DNA from: Rapana venosa
Taxonomy: Eukaryota > Mollusca > Gastropoda > Neogastropoda > Muricidae
Assembly: GCA_028751875.1 (NCBI GenBank)
Contig: CM054156.1
Span: 56,382,061 to 56,446,060 of the forward strand
Direction: 5' to 3'
DNA: 64,000 nucleotides
Shown here: one piece after another, positions 10,206-24,500 of the stretch
How the letters are laid out: every line of letters begins with the position of its first letter
Position numbering within the stretch: position 1 is the stretch's first letter
The notes under the pieces: model-generated
Told to the model about the DNA's origin: nothing
Database searches by the model: none
Seen by the model: only the letters and a program-made list of their open reading frames with translations
Position numbers and translations under genes: made by a program

Positions 10206-12190
10206 CATTTTAATACATTGTATTACACTGTTTAAAACCTGTAAAACAAATTTTATTACCCTGCACTACCCGTAATTTCATTTTTAAAAAACCCTTAAAA
10301 ACACTGTTATTTCACTTTAATACATTGGAATACACTTAATACATTGTAATACACTGTAAAACCCTGTAAAAAAAATGTAATACAATGCATGTTAACCCCA
10401 GACAAAACACGCAAAAACACGTAAAAAAAAAACTGAAAAACAAAAGCACTGTACCCCAGTTCACTACACTCCCAAAAAACTGTAATACACTGTATTACAC
10501 TGTAATTTAAATTACCTGTACTCACTGGTTAAGACACTTTAAATACCATGTAATACACTGTAATACATTGTAATACACTGTAATACATTGAAATACACTG
10601 CAATAAACTGCAATACACTGTAATACACTGTAATACGCTGTAATACAATGCACTGTACCACAGTACACTACACTACAATGCCCTGTAATACATTGTAATA
10701 CACTGCAATACACTTTAATACACTGTAATACACTGTGATACACTGTGGTACACTGTAATACACTAATACACTTTAATACACTGTAATACTTTGTAACACA
10801 CTGCAATACACTGCAAGTCACTATAATACAAGGTAATACACTGTAAAATACTGTACTTCACTGTAAGACACTTCAATACCATGTAATACACTGTAATACC
10901 ATGTAATACCATGTAATACATTGTAATACACTGCAATACACTGTAATACACTGTAATACACTGTAATACACTGTATTACACTGTAATACAATGCAAGGTA
11001 CCACAGTACACAACACTGCAATTCACTGTAATACACTGTAATACACTGCAATACACTGTAATTCACTGTAATACACTTAAATACATTGTAAAACACTGCA
11101 ATACACTGTAATACATTGCACTGTACTAGAGTACACTACACTGCAATGCACTGTAATACACTGTAATATACTGTAATTCACTATAACACACTGTAATACA
11201 CTTTAATGCATTGTAAAATACTGCAAAACACTGTAATGCACTCTAATACACTGTAATACACTGTAATACAAAGCACTGTACCACAGTACACTACACTGCA
11301 ATGCACTGTAATACACTGTAATGCACTGTAATTCACTGTAATACAATGACATGCATTGTAATACACTGCAACACACTGTAATACACAATAACACGCTGTA
11401 ATACACAATAATACACTGTAATACACTGTAATACAATGCACTGTACCACAGTACACTACACTGCAATGCACTGTAATACATTGTAATACACTGCAAATAC
11501 ACGGTAATACACTGAAATACACTGTAATACACTGCAATACACTGTAATACACTGTAATACATTGTAATACACCACAATACACTGTTTTGCACTGTTTTAC
11601 ACTGTAATACAATGTAATACACTGTAATACGCTGTAATACAATGCACTGTACCACAGTACACTACACTGCAATGCACTGTAATACACTGTAATAAACTGC
11701 AAAACTCTGCAATAGACTGTAATACACTGTAATACACTGTAATACATTTTAATACACTGCAATACACTGTAATATGCTGTAATGCACTGTATTATACTGT
11801 AATACAATGCACTGTGCCACAGTACACTACACTGCAATGCACTGTAATACACTGTAATACATTGTGGTGCACTGTAGTACACGGTTAATATACTGTAATT
11901 CACTTAATACCACTGTAAGCAATGTATACACTGTAATACACTGCAATACACTGTAATACACTGCAATACACTGTAATACATTGCATTGTACCACAGTACA
12001 CTACACTGCAATGCACTGCAATACACTGTAATACACTGTAATACACTGTAATACACTGCAATACACTTCAATACACTTTAATACATTTGTAATACACTGC
12101 AATACACTGTAATACACTGTAACACACTGCAATACACTCTAATACACTGTATTACACTGTATTACAATGTATTACACTGTAATACACTGC
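10206..12190. repeat. 10-bp satellite block 2a
   Basis: The first 350 bases are diverged, then clean ACACTGTAAT-type units. Punctuation cores are frequent here (10654-10667, 11277-11290, 11442-11455, 11648-11661, and variants near 10997, 11125, 11812 and 11990), with typical spacing 150-200 bp, denser than in the other blocks. Confidence 0.95.
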
Positions 12191-12365
12191 ACTGTGCTAC
12201 AATGCAATACACTACATGTTATACATCACCCTGTACTCTCAGTACACTTCACTGTACTCAAGTACACTAAATTGGGAATCACTGCATAACTGAAATACAC
12301 TGCACTGTACTGTGGTACATTATATTGTTAAAACATTACTAACACCCACACTGCGCAGTTTACTA
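12191..12365 (+). repeat. 185-bp complex unit, copy 1
   Basis: Shares with the other copies the ordered landmarks: a GTGCTAC/GATGCAGTGC-like start, CTACATGTxATACATCAC, CAGTACACTTCACTGTACT, ACTGCACTGTACTGTGGTAC, ATTGTTAAAACATTACTAAC and a closing CGCAGTTTACTAC. Degraded in the middle. Confidence 0.75.
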
Positions 12366-13334
12366 CCACTGTAATACATGTTAGTACAATGCCATGTTAC
12401 CACAGTACACTACACTGCAGTGCACTGTAAGTACATTGTAATACACTGCAATACAATGATTAACAGTTATAACTTTAATTACACTGTAATACTACTGTAA
12501 TACAATGCATTTCACTGTATTACACTGTAATACTACGCAATACACTGTATTAAACCGGTAATACACTGTAATACACTGTAATATACTGTAAATACAATGC
12601 AAATTCACTGTAATACACTGTAATACACTGTAATTACAATGCATGTACCACAAGTTACACCTACCACTGCAATTCAGTGTAATACGCAGTTAATACCTGC
12701 AATACACTGTAATTCACTGATTATACTTAATCAAACTGTAAAAATGCAATACATGTTACACATGGAATACACTGTAATAGATTGCACTGTACTAGAGTAC
12801 ACTACACTGCAATGCACTGTAATACACTGTAATACACTGTAATACACTGTAATACGCTATAACACACTGTAATACACTTTAATGCATTGTAAAATACTGC
12901 AAAACACTGTAATACACTGCAAAACACTGTAATTCACTGTAATACACCTTAATACACTGTAATACACTTTAATATAATTTTTAACACTGTAATACACTGT
13001 AATACACTGTATACACTGTTACATAATATGTATTCACTGTATATTACTGCCAAAATTCTGTTATTACATTTTTATAACACTGTATTAGTCTGTAATGACC
13101 TGTAATAAACTGCATTACACTGTATTAACAAGCAGCTGGGCCACAGTACACTCACTGCAATGCACTGTAATACACTTAAATGCGATGTAATACATTGTAT
13201 GATCACTGTAATACATGTTGTACACCTGTAATTCACTGGTAAACAATTGTAATACATTGTGAAATTAAACTGCAATTTACTGTAATACACTGCAATACAC
13301 TGTAATACACTGTAATACATTGTAATGCACTGCA

Positions 13335-13520
13335 ATACAATGCACCTTGCTGCAGTGCACTACACTACATGTAATACATCACACTGTACGCGGTACACTC
13401 CAATGTATCCAAGTACACAGCACTGTAATAGACTGTAATGAACTGAATACACTGCCACTGTACTGTTGTTACATTACATTGTAAAACAACTTTACAAAAA
13501 CGCATACGCCGCAGTTTATC
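13335..13520 (+). repeat. 185-bp complex unit, copy 2
   Basis: Begins TGCTGCAGTGCACTACACTA, includes ATGTAATACATCACACTGTA, CACTGTACTGTTGTTACATT, a TGTAAAACAACTTTACAA segment and ends in GCCGCAGTTTATCAC. It closely matches copy 4 at 14768. Confidence 0.8.
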
Positions 13521-14362
13521 ACTGAAATCACTGTAATACAATGCACTCTTGTACTCTGTACACTAACTGCAATGCACTGTAATACATTGTAAATATTAAC
13601 TGCATTCACTTATAATACTCTGCAATGTACACTGTAATACACTGTAACACTGTAATGCATTGTAATACACTGCAATTACATGTAATACAATGTAATTACG
13701 CTGTAAACACTTGAATACACTGTTATACGCTTTATTACATGCACTGTACCACTGTAACTAACTGCAATGCACTGTAATACATTGTAATACACTGCAATAC
13801 ACGTGTAATAAAAGGCCAATAAATGTAATACACTGTAATAAAAGTAATACACCGCAATACACTGTATTACACTGTTTTTTACATGTAATACAAGTTACAT
13901 ACACGTAATACGCTGTAATTCAATGCACTTTGTTTTTACCAAACAGTAAAACTACATCTGCATGCACTTTAATACATTGTATTTCTCAATGTACTGTAAT
14001 ACATGTATACGTTGCAATACTCGGCAATACACTGCAATACACGATAATTCACTGTAATATATTTAATACACTGAAATACACGGCAATACAGGGTAATACA
14101 CTGAAATACACTGTATTACACATCTGCACTGTACCACAGTATACACTACACTGCAAAGCACTGTATTACTATGGATTACACTGTAATACATGTAATTCAC
14201 TTTAATACATTGTTTTCACTTTAATAAATTGTAATACACTGCAATACATTGTAATACACTGCAATACACTGTATTACACTGTAAATCACTGTAATACACT
14301 GTACTTCTCTGATTACACTGTATTACAATGTTATTACCACTGTATTACACGTGTAATTCACT

Positions 14363-14545
14363 GCATTGTGATGGCAGTGCAAGAAACTACATGTATACAT
14401 CTCACTGTACTGCAGTAAACTTCACTTACTCAGTCACAACATCCATTGTAATACATTGGACTAAAACTGCTATTACAACTCGCACTGTACTGTTTACATA
14501 ACAATTGTTAATAAAAGTTTTAAACACAGCACTCTGCCGCAGTAC
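14363..14545 (+). repeat. 185-bp complex unit, copy 3
   Basis: Starts GCATTGTGATGGCAGTGC, carries CTCACTGTACTGCAGTAAAC and ends AGCACTCTGCCGCAGTAC. It is of the same subtype as copies 5 and 6 (GCATTGTGATGCAGTGC start). Confidence 0.8.
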
Positions 14546-14767
14546 TATACACTTTAATACACTGTATTACAATGCACTGTACCACAGTAACTACACTGCA
14601 AAGCACTGTAATACACTGTAATACCACTTTTAATAAACTTTTGATTCATATAATTCAACTGTAATTACAACTGTATTACAATTTGATACTTTTGTAATAA
14701 ACTGAATACATGTAATACCCTGCAATACACTGAAATACACTGTAATACATTGTAATGCACTGCAATA

Positions 14768-14960
14768 CAATGCACCTTGCTGCAGTGCACTACACTACAT
14801 GTAATACATCACACTGTACCGCGGTACACTCCACTGTACTCCAGTAACACTGCACGTAAGAGACTGTACTGAACTAATAATACACTGCACTGTAAAACTG
14901 TTGTACATTACATTGTAAAACACTTTACAACACCAGCCTACGGCTACCCGCAGTTTACTA
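14768..14960 (+). repeat. 185-bp complex unit, copy 4
   Basis: Same subtype as copy 2 (CACCTTGCTGCAGTGCAC start, GTACCGCGGTAC core, CTGTTGTACATTACATTG, CAGTTTACTAC end). CGCGG in the core is an unusual GC-rich step for this satellite. Confidence 0.8.
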
Positions 14961-15829
14961 CACAGAAATACAACTGTATACAAGTCACATGTACCTCAGT
15001 AACATCTACACTGCAATGCACTGTAATACCTTGTAATAAACTGCAATACACTATAATACACTGCAATACCTGTAATACACTAGTAATACACTGTAATGCA
15101 TTGTAATACACTGCCAATAACACTGTAATAAACCAATGTAATACGCTGTAAATAAAAAACACAAAAAACACTGTAATACGCGTATTAACAATGCAACTGT
15201 ACCACAGTAAACTACACTGCAATGCACTGTAATACATTGTAAATACACTGCAATAACACTGTAATACACATCAATACACTGATACACTGTATACAATGTA
15301 ATCACCGCAATACACTTGTATTACATCTGTTTTACACTGTAATGACACTGTAATAATACACTGTAATCGCTGTAATACAATGGCACTGTAACCACAGTAA
15401 ACTACACTGCAATGGCACTGTAATACATTGTAATACTCTGCAATATACTGTAATACACTGTTAATAAACGTTGCAATACACTGCAATACACTGCAATACA
15501 ACTGTAATTTCCACTGTAATACATATTAAATACACGGTAAAACACTGCAATACCAAGTTTGTAATAACACTGAAATACACTGTAATACATTGCACGTACC
15601 ACAGTAAACTACACTGCACAGTCACCTGTAATACACTGTGTTACAACTGTAATACACTGTTAATTCACTTTTAATACATTGTAGACACATTATAATTGTA
15701 ATACACGCAATACATTGTAATTACACTGCAATACCCTGTATTACACTGTAACTCACTGTAATACACTGTACTTCACTGCATTACACTGTATTACACCTGT
15801 ATTACACTGTAAATTACAATGTAATTCAC

Positions 15830-16018
15830 TGCATTGTGATGCAGTGCACTACACTACTACATTAATACATCTCACTGTACTGCAGTACACTTCACTGTAC
15901 GTCCTTACCAACTACATTGTAATTCTGAACTAAACTGATTACACGCACTGTAATGGGCTGTTCTACAAACAATTTAAAAAGTTTACTAACACCGGCACTC
16001 TGCCAGTACACTACACTG
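15830..16018 (+). repeat. 185-bp complex unit, copy 5
   Basis: GCATTGTGATGCAGTGCACT start, CATCTCACTGTACTGCAGTA, GGGCTGTTCTACA, a TTTAAAAAGTTTACTAACAC stretch and GCACTCTGCCAGTACAC end. Confidence 0.8.
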
Positions 16019-16400
16019 TATTACACTGTAATACAATTCCACTGTAGCCACAGTACAAATACAACTGCAAAGCACTGTAATACACTGTAATACACTTTTT
16101 AATAAACTTTAATTCACTATAAAACACTTAATACACTGTAATACAATTTGATCATTGTAATATATGCAATACACTGTAGTACACTGCAATACACTGTAAT
16201 AACACTGTAATACATTGTGATCACTGCAAACACACTGTATTACACCGTTATACACACTGGTAACACTTTGTACTACACTGTAATACACTGTAATGCACTG
16301 TAATACACTGACATAAAATGCACTGTAAACACATTACACTACACTGCACTTCACTTTAATACACTGTAATACATTGTAATACACTTTTTTTCGCTGTAAT

Positions 16401-18302
16401 ACGCTGTAATACGCTGTACTACACTTTAATACATTGTATTACACTCCAATACACTGCAATACATTGTAATACACTGCAATAAACTGTAATACACTTTAAT
16501 ACATTATAATACATTGCATAACACTGTAATACACCGTAATACAATGTAGTACACTGTAATTCACTGTAGTACACTTTAATGCAATGTAAAACACTGCAAT
16601 ACACTGTAATACACTGTAATACATTGTAATACACTGCAATACACTGTATTACACTGTAACTCACTGTAATACACTGCACTACACTGCATTACACTGTATT
16701 ACACTGTATTGCACTGTAATACACTGCATTGTGATGCAGTGCACTACACTACATGTAATACATCACACTGTACCGCAGTACACTTCACTGTACTCCAGTA
16801 CACTACATTGTAATACATTGAACTAAACTGAAATACACTGCACTGTACTGTTCTACATAACATTGTTAAAAACTTTACAACACCGCACTCTGCCGCAGTA
16901 CACTACACTGTATTACACTGTAATACAATGCACTGTACCACAGTACACTACACTGCAAAACACTGTAATACACTGTAATACACTTTTAATAAACTGTAAT
17001 TCACTATAATACACTGTAATACACTGTAATACACTGTAATACACATTGATACATTGTAATAAGCTGCAATACACTGTAATACACTGCAATACTCTGTAAT
17101 ACACTGTAATACATTGTGATACACTGAAACACACTGTATTACACCGTTATACACTGTAACACTTTGTACTACACTGTAATACACTGTAATGCACTGTAAT
17201 ACACTGTCATAAAATGTACTGTACCACATTACACTACACTGCAATTCACTGTAATACACTGTAATACATTGTAATACACTGTATTTCGCTTTAAAACTTT
17301 GTAATACGCTATATTACACTTTAATACATTGTAATACACTCCAATACACTGCAATACATTGCAATATAGTGCAACAAACTGTAATACACTTTAATACATT
17401 ATAATACATTAAATTACACTGTAATACACTGTAATACAATGTAGTATACTGTAATTCACTGTAATACACCTTAATACAATGTAAAACACTGATATACACT
17501 GTAATATACTGTAATACATTGTAATACACTGCAATACACTGTAATACACTGTAATACACTATATTTAACTGTAATACACTGCAATACACTGTAATACACT
17601 GTAATTCACTGTAAAACACAGTAATGCACTGTAATACACTGTAATACAATGTACTACATTGCACTGTACCACAGTACACTACACTGCAAATTCACTGTAA
17701 TACACTGTAATATACTGTAATACACTGTAATTCACTGTAATACACTGTAAAACACTGCAATACACTGTAATACACTGCAATACACTGTAATACATTGCAT
17801 TGTACCACAGTACACTACACTCCAATGCACTGTCATACACTGTATTACACTGTAATACACTGTATTTTGCTGTAATACGCTGTAATACACTGTACTACAC
17901 TTTAATACATTGTAATACACTGTAATACACTGCAATACACTGCAATACACTGTAATACACTGTAATACACTGTAATACACTGTAATACATTGTAATACAT
18001 TGCAATACGCTGTAATTCATTGTTATACACTGTAATACATTGTAATACACTGTAATACGCTGTAATACACTGTAATACACGGTAATACACTGTAATACAC
18101 TGTAATACACTGTAATACAATGCACTGTACCACAGTACACTACACTGCAATTCACTGTTATACACTGTAATACACTGCAATACACTGTAATTCACTGTAA
18201 TACACTTACATACACTGTAAAACACTGCAATACACTGCAATGCACTTTAATACACTGTAATACACTTTAACACACTGTAATACACTTTAATGCATTGTAA
18301 AA
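16401..18302. repeat. 10-bp satellite block 2c
   Basis: Returns to clean 10-mers. The sixth 185-bp complex unit lies at 16727-16912. Punctuation blocks occur near 16937, 17228 (variant CACATTACA), 17665, 17800 and 18127. The block ends where LINE endonuclease sequence begins. Confidence 0.93.
16727..16912 (+). repeat. 185-bp complex unit, copy 6 (best preserved)
   Basis: Cleanest copy, with every landmark present: GCATTGTGATGCAGTGC, ACATGTAATACATCACACTG, GTACCGCAGTACACTTCACT, TTGAACTAAACTGAAATACA, CTGTACTGTTCTACATAACA, AAAAACTTTACAACACCGC and ACTCTGCCGCAGTACAC. A useful reference for building a consensus. Confidence 0.85.
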
Positions 18303-18318
18303 CATTATTGTACTGTTA

Positions 18319-18971
18319 GGGGTAGTGATCTGTTTGCGAATGCATTGTTCTTCAAATTTAACAACAAACTGTTTAAACGAGATGTTCTCTTTGGGGCTAT
18401 CTACCTTCCTCCAGAAGGGTCCCCCTTTGAAAATAGAGACTTCTTTGATGAGATAGAAGAAGCAATGCTTCACATTGATCACGAATGTATCTGCTTTCTG
18501 GGTGATTTTAATGCCCGGACTGGTACAGTGAATAGTACTGCATTTGAGGTAGATAATAACGGCTGGACTTGGCAGCCAGATGGGGCCACTGATGAAAATT
18601 ATGGAACCCAATATAATTTGCCGGTTCCTCTCAGAGTTTCACAAGATGTCGCCATAAATAACTGGGGAAAGAAGCTTATAGAATTTTGTAAAACCGTAAA
18701 TGCCTTAATTGTAAACGGATGTATCGGAGAAGATGCCAAATTTGGTAAATGTTTATGTAAAAACGTCAGTTTAGTAGATTACGCTATTGTATCATTGGAT
18801 ATGATCTATGCTATTTCAGACTTTGTTGTTTGTGATTTTTGTGAACTGTATTCTGATGTACATTGCCCTATTGTTCTTACTCTATATGTAACAGTTTCTA
18901 AGTATCTGGAAAACCCCAGGGTAGAAGCGGGGGTTGTGCTTCTGGTTATTGTACATCAAACAGTGTGTTAA
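18319..18971 (+). pseudogene. LINE endonuclease domain, N-terminally truncated
   Basis: The frame from the first in-frame ATG at 18345 gives FGAIYLPPEGSPF (about 18385-18425), the catalytic-region motif CFLGDFNARTG (about 18493-18525), SLVDYAIVS (about 18768-18795) and SDVHCPIVL (about 18853-18880), corresponding to the terminal SDH-P-I signature of apurinic-type LINE endonucleases. The order and spacing fit an endonuclease lacking its first third. The translation remains open upstream to about 18310, so the ATG is not a true start. The last 12 residues before the stop at 18969-18971 look frameshifted. Confidence 0.85.
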
Positions 18972-19129
18972 AAGCTTCAGAGTTCCCTTGGGGTAAGCCA
19001 AGGTGGCTCAAAGAAAAGGAAATTGATTATATATCTTCATTATATAATCAGGAAATTTTTAAGGTTAGAACAGGTATTAAATAGTCTGTTAGGCTCCACA
19101 GAGCCAATTTTCACAATCTGAGTAGATAA

Positions 19130-20391
19130 TGTAGTTTGTAATGTTACCAACATTATGAAAGACAGTACAGTAACAAATGGATTGTTGAAAAGAAAGTGTA
19201 AGTCTAAAAAGGCACAGCAAAGAAAAACTACAAGGTGCGCATGGTTTAACGCAAGTTGTGGGGCAAAAGCGAAAGGCTTTCTTTAAAGCAGTAAATCAGC
19301 ATGCTCACTGTAGAGGGAGCAAAAGTTTGTACCTTGTCCGGCAACAAGCAAGTCGTGACTATAAAAAAGAAATCAGGAAGCAATTCAAAATTTATCAAAA
19401 TAACCTTGTAAAGAAAATTAGAAGAGTAAAGAATTCTGATCCCAAGGCATACTGGAAGATAATCAACGGGACAAAAGTAGATAAAGATATACCAGTTACA
19501 CCCATATCATGTCAGGCATTTAAGGAACATTTTGTAAAGATATACTCAGAAGCAGAAGAGACCGAAGAAAGTTGCAGTATTGATGAGGATAACGCCATTG
19601 TAAACCAAGAGCTAAATTTACCCTTTACTGAAGAGGAGGTACAGAATGCAATCACTAAACTAAAATCAAATAAAACATGTGGTTATGATGACGTCACTAA
19701 TGAATTTTTAAAGGCGTCGTCAACCAGGTTACTTGGTATATTTACTAAGTTGTTTAATGTCATCCTTCGCTCTGGAAAATCTCCAAATGCCTGGTCCATG
19801 GGAACTATTAAGCCAGTTTTCAAGCATAAAGGAAGTTCAGAGGATCCTAATAATTATAGAGGAATAACTATCTTAAGTTGCTTTGGAAAACTATTTACTT
19901 CTGTAATTAACAACCGACTGACAAAATATTTCGATGAATGCAAGACTATTGGGCAAGAACAGGCAGGTTTTAGAGCGGGATTTTCCACCACTGATCACTT
20001 GTTTGCACTTCATTGCATGATTGATGTGTTTCTTGCCAAGAGAAAACGACTCTATTGCCTTTTTGTAGATTTTGAAAAGGCGTTCGACCGTGTTAATAGA
20101 GCTTTTCTGTGGCGGAAGCTGTTCGATCATGGGGTGAATGGAAACATATTAATGGTTATCAAAGATATCTACTCTAAAGCTAAATCATGTGTTAGCAGAG
20201 GTGATGAGTGTTCTGACTTTTTTCAAACCTCAACTGGGGTTCGTCAGGGTGAAAATTTGTCACCCTTACTCTTTGCCTTGTACTTGAATGATATGCAGTC
20301 CTACATTATGGAAAAAATAAACGGTTTATCTACAATGGCAAAGGAAGCCAGGAAACTAGGGTGGGAAAGAGAAAGGAGGATCTTTTGCTGA
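19130..20391 (+). pseudogene. LINE linker and reverse transcriptase, frameshifted
   Basis: A short upstream frame (about 19130-19265, NVTNIMKDSTVTNG...CAWFNASC) joins by a one-base shift to the long frame from 19258. RT motifs: TKLKSNKTCGYDDVTNEFLK (about 19654-19713), NNYRGITILSCFGKLF (about 19849-19896), EQAGFRAGFSTTDHLF (about 19957-20004), motif A LFVDFEKAFDRVNRAFLW (about 20059-20112) and motif B TGVRQGENLSPLLFALYLND (about 20233-20292). The frame then breaks at about 20385 just before the YADD motif. Translation would start at neither visible codon; this is part of a larger polyprotein. Confidence 0.9.
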
Positions 20392-20612
20392 AAATGTTTT
20401 TGTTATTGTATGCAGATGATACAGCAATTTGTGCTGAATCAAAAGAAGACTTACAGAAAGCTATCGATGCAATTTGTAACTATTGTCATAAGTGGAAACT
20501 TAATATAAATGTAGAAAAAACAAAAGTTTTGGTTTTTTCAAGAGGTAAAATCAAGAAAATGCCTTGTTTTACATGTGGTGGTAAAGAAATTAAAAGTGGT
20601 TTTTTCTTTTAA
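20361..20612 (+). pseudogene. LINE RT catalytic YADD segment
   Basis: After a frameshift the RT continues with FLLLYADDTAICAESKEDLQ: the YADD catalytic pair is intact (20409-20420). It then gives CHKWKLNINVEKTKVLVFSR (thumb-proximal LN--KT--LVF motif). Frame is lost again near 20600, where the expected F-YLG block is seen in another frame (about 20605-20640). Confidence 0.88.
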
Positions 20613-20639
20613 ATATCTCTGGCTGAACCTTAATTATAA

Positions 20640-21538
20640 CAACAAATTTAACGTGGCACAAAAAAACACTTATATGATCAAGCATGTCGTAGCATGTTCT
20701 CTCTGCTAAAAAAAAAGCAGAAGACTTTTTTCTTCCCATTGATATACAGATTGAATTATTTAACAGAGTAGTAGTTCCAATTTTGCTTTATGGATGTGAG
20801 GTCTGGACTCCATCAATGTGTGAATTAGCTTCAAAATTACAACTTAAGTTCTTCAAAATAATACTTAAACTGGGAAAATCTACTCCAAGTAAAATGGTTT
20901 ATGGGGAACTTGGTCAGTTTCCTGTGGAAATAACAGCTAAAGTAAGGATGCTTTGCTTTTGGTTTAAGCTTGTTGATATCGGAAGTGAGCCTAAATTTTC
21001 TAACATTGTTTTTAAGTTGCTACATGATATGTATATCGTTAATACCCACAAATCTACTTATTTAACTAACGTAGAAACGTATATTAAACGAAATCGGGTT
21101 AAGTGGCATTTAGCAGAATCAGTTTGATCTCAATGTTTCATCTGAATGGTTTAAAGCCAAAGTTACAAGTAGTTTACAAGATCAGTATTTGCAACAATGG
21201 TTTTCTCATGTTGATAACAACGACATATTTCTTAATTATAGACTATTTAAGAAGTGTTTCTGCTTTGAAGATTATCTGATGATTCTTCCCCATAATTTGT
21301 CATTAACTTTTATTCATTTTCGAACGTTAAATCACAGACTTCCCATCCAAATTGGCAGAATAAGAAATGTTCCTAGAGCAGAGAGAGTCTGTGATAAATG
21401 TGGTGAAAACGAGCTAGGTGATGAGTTCCATTATCTATTCAATGTCATTTCTTTGTGCAGCTAAGAAACAAATTTATCCCAGATACTATAGAGGAAACCC
21501 AAATGTTATGAAGTTCACGAAATTTTTGTTCCACAAAA
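20640..21538 (+). pseudogene. LINE C-terminal region with Cys/His knuckle
   Basis: Pieces in three frames form the usual post-RT region: PILLYGCEVWT-like (about 20775-20810, shown as ILLYGCEVWTPSM), KIILKLGKSTPSKMVYGELG (about 20857-20916), then FIHFRTLNHRLPIQIGR (about 21310-21360), VCDKCGENELGDEFHYLFN (about 21390-21443) with the CxxC-x-H knuckle. After a shift, a PRYYRGNPNVMKFTKFL stretch (about 21478-21530) runs straight into satellite. No stop, 3' UTR or tail of its own is present. Confidence 0.85.
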
Positions 21539-24500
21539 AATACACTGCGATACACTGTAATACACTGTGATACACTTAATACCATAATACACTGTAATAC
21601 ACTGTAATACTTTTGTAATACCCTGCGATAACACTGTGATCCACTGTAATAACTGGTTAATACAATGTCAAACACTGTAAACAATATAATTACTGTATAA
21701 ACACTGGAATACAATGCACTGTACCACAGGACACTCACTTCAATTTACTGTAATACATTGTATACACTGCAATACTCGGTAAATACACGCACTACATTTT
21801 ATTTAAATAAATTAAACAACCCCCTGGAATACACGGTAATACATTGTTAATACATTGTAATACCCTGTATAACATGTAATACCTGAATACACTGTAAACC
21901 ACTGTAATACATTGAAAAACACTTTAAGACACTTAATACACTGTATACACTGTAATACAATGCACTGTACACAAAGTGCCCTAGACTTACACCTGCAATG
22001 CCTGTAATACATTGTAATACACTGCAATACACTGTAAAGACACGCAATACCTGCAAAAAAAAAAAAAAACAAAACAAAAAAAAAAAATAATACACTATAC
22101 ACTGTAATACATTGCATACACTGCAATACACTATATTTAACTGTAATACACTGCAATACACTGTAATACACTGTAATTCACTGTAAAACACTGTAATACA
22201 CTGTAATACACTGTAATACAATGTAATAAATTGCACTGTACCACAGTACACTACACTGCAATTCACTGTAATACACTGTAATACACTGTATTTCACTGTA
22301 ATATACTGTAAAACACTGCAATACACTGTAATACACTGCAATACACTGTAATACTTTGCATTGTACCACAGTACACTACACTGCAATGCACTGTAATACA
22401 CTGTAATACACTGTAATACATTGCAATACACTTTAATACATTTTAATACATTGTAATACACTGCAATACACTGTAATACACTGTAATACACTCTAATACA
22501 CTGCAATACACTCTAATACACTGTATTACACTGTATTACAATGTATTACACTGCAATACACTGTACGGTGCTGCAGTACACTTCACTACATGTAATACAT
22601 CACACTGTACCGTAGTAGACTTCACTGTACTCCAGTACATTACACTGGAATACACTGCACTAAACTGAATTGCACTGCACTGTACTGTGGTACATTATAT
22701 CGTTAAACACTTTACAACACCGCACTCTGACGCAGTTACAACACTGTAATACATGTAAAACAATGCACGTACCACAGTTACACGACACTGCCATGAGACT
22801 GAACATTGTAATAAACTGGCAAATACACTGTAATACACGGCAATACACTGACTACACTGTCAAGACTTGGTAATGCACTGCAATAACAACTGAATACACT
22901 GAATACACTGTAAGATACTGTAAAACCACTCTAATACTCTCTAATAGAATCTAATACCTGAAATAACAATGCCCTTTGTACCACAGTTCACTACACTGCA
23001 ATTCTCTGAATACACTGACATACACGCAATTCACGAATCACTGTAATACACGTTAATACACTGTAAAACACTGCAATAACACTGGTAATACACGCAATAC
23101 ACTGGCAATGCTCGATACATTGTAAATACACTGCATCCACTGTATACACTGCAATAACACTGTAAAACCTTATTACACTGTAATACATTGCATATACACT
23201 GCAATACACTATATGTAACGTAATACACTGCATACACTGTATTCACTGTAAAACACTGTAATACACTGTAATACAATGTAATAAATTGCACTGTACCACA
23301 GTACACTACACTGCAATTCACTGTAATACACTGTAATACACTGTATTTCACTGTAATACACTGTAAAACACTGTAAAACACTGCAATACACTGTAATACA
23401 CTGCAATACACTGTAATACTTTGCATTGTACCACAGTACACTACACTGCAATGCACTGTAATACACTGTAAAACACTGAATCATTGGCAATACACTTTAA
23501 ATCCAGTTTAAATAACATTGTAATTACACTGCAATACACTGTAATACACTCAAATACACTGCAATACACACTAATACCTTATTACAATGTAATTCACTGC
23601 AATACAACTGCACGGTGCAGTACTACATTTAAAACAATGCACTGTACCAAAGTACACTACTACCTACCTACACCTGCAAAGCCCTGTAAATAAAATAATA
23701 TAATAAAATACACTGAAATACAATGCCTTGTACCACAGTACACTACACGCCAAATCACTGTAATACACTGTAATACCTGCTATACACGTAATTCACTGTA
23801 ATACACCATTGAATAACTCGGTAAACACTGCAACTACACTGGAATACCTGTAATAACACTGTAATACATTTAATACACTGCAATACCCCTGTATTACATT
23901 GTAATACACTTTAGTACACTAATAATACATTGTAATACACTGAATACATTGTAATACACGTAATACACACTGTATGCACTGTAATACACTGTAATGCAAT
24001 GCACTGACAAAACATAAACTAACACTGAAAGCACTGGAATACACGGTAATACATGTTAAGACACAGCAATACATTGTATACACACATTACACTGTATTAC
24101 ACTGTGATACACGTAATCACACAAGTAATACACTGACCACTGTGTAATTACTAACTGTAATACAATGCACATACCAAAGTACACTACACTGCAATGCACT
24201 GTCATACATTGTAATACACTGCAATACACTATATTTAACTGTGATACACTTCAATACAGTGTAATACTTTCTACTTCACTGTAATACACTTTAATACACT
24301 GTAATACACTGCGATAATTTGTAATACACTGTGATACCTTGTAATTCTCGATAATACACGGTAATACACTATAATACATTGTAATACACTGTATACCACT
24401 GTGATACACTGTAATACTAATGTAATCACTGTTAATACAATATAAGGGGCACTATGTAATACACGGTAATACAATCACTGTACCTACATAGACACACACT

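Larger units (their letters stand above)
12191..16400. repeat. 10-bp satellite block 2b with 185-bp complex units
   Basis: Satellite units are still the matrix but are full of single-base gains and losses. Five copies of a more complex unit of about 185 bp begin here, near 12191, 13335, 14363, 14768 and 15830. Three of the four spacings are about 1.0-1.1 kb, suggesting a higher-order unit of about 1 kb. Confidence 0.9.
18303..21538 (+). mobile_element. Non-LTR retrotransposon, EN-RT type, embedded in satellite
   Basis: This 3.24-kb segment with non-satellite base composition carries, in order, an endonuclease C-terminal two thirds, a linker, a full RT and a C-terminal region with a Cys/His-rich knuckle. 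It begins in the middle of the endonuclease and stops before the end of the ORF, with satellite joining directly on both sides. That is unlike simple 5' truncation by target-primed integration, where the 3' UTR and tail remain. Frameshifts occur near 18935, 19265, 20390, 20610, 20780, 21130 and 21443. Sequence between them is well conserved, so it is a relatively young copy or carries sequencing indels. Clade not assigned. Confidence 0.9.
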
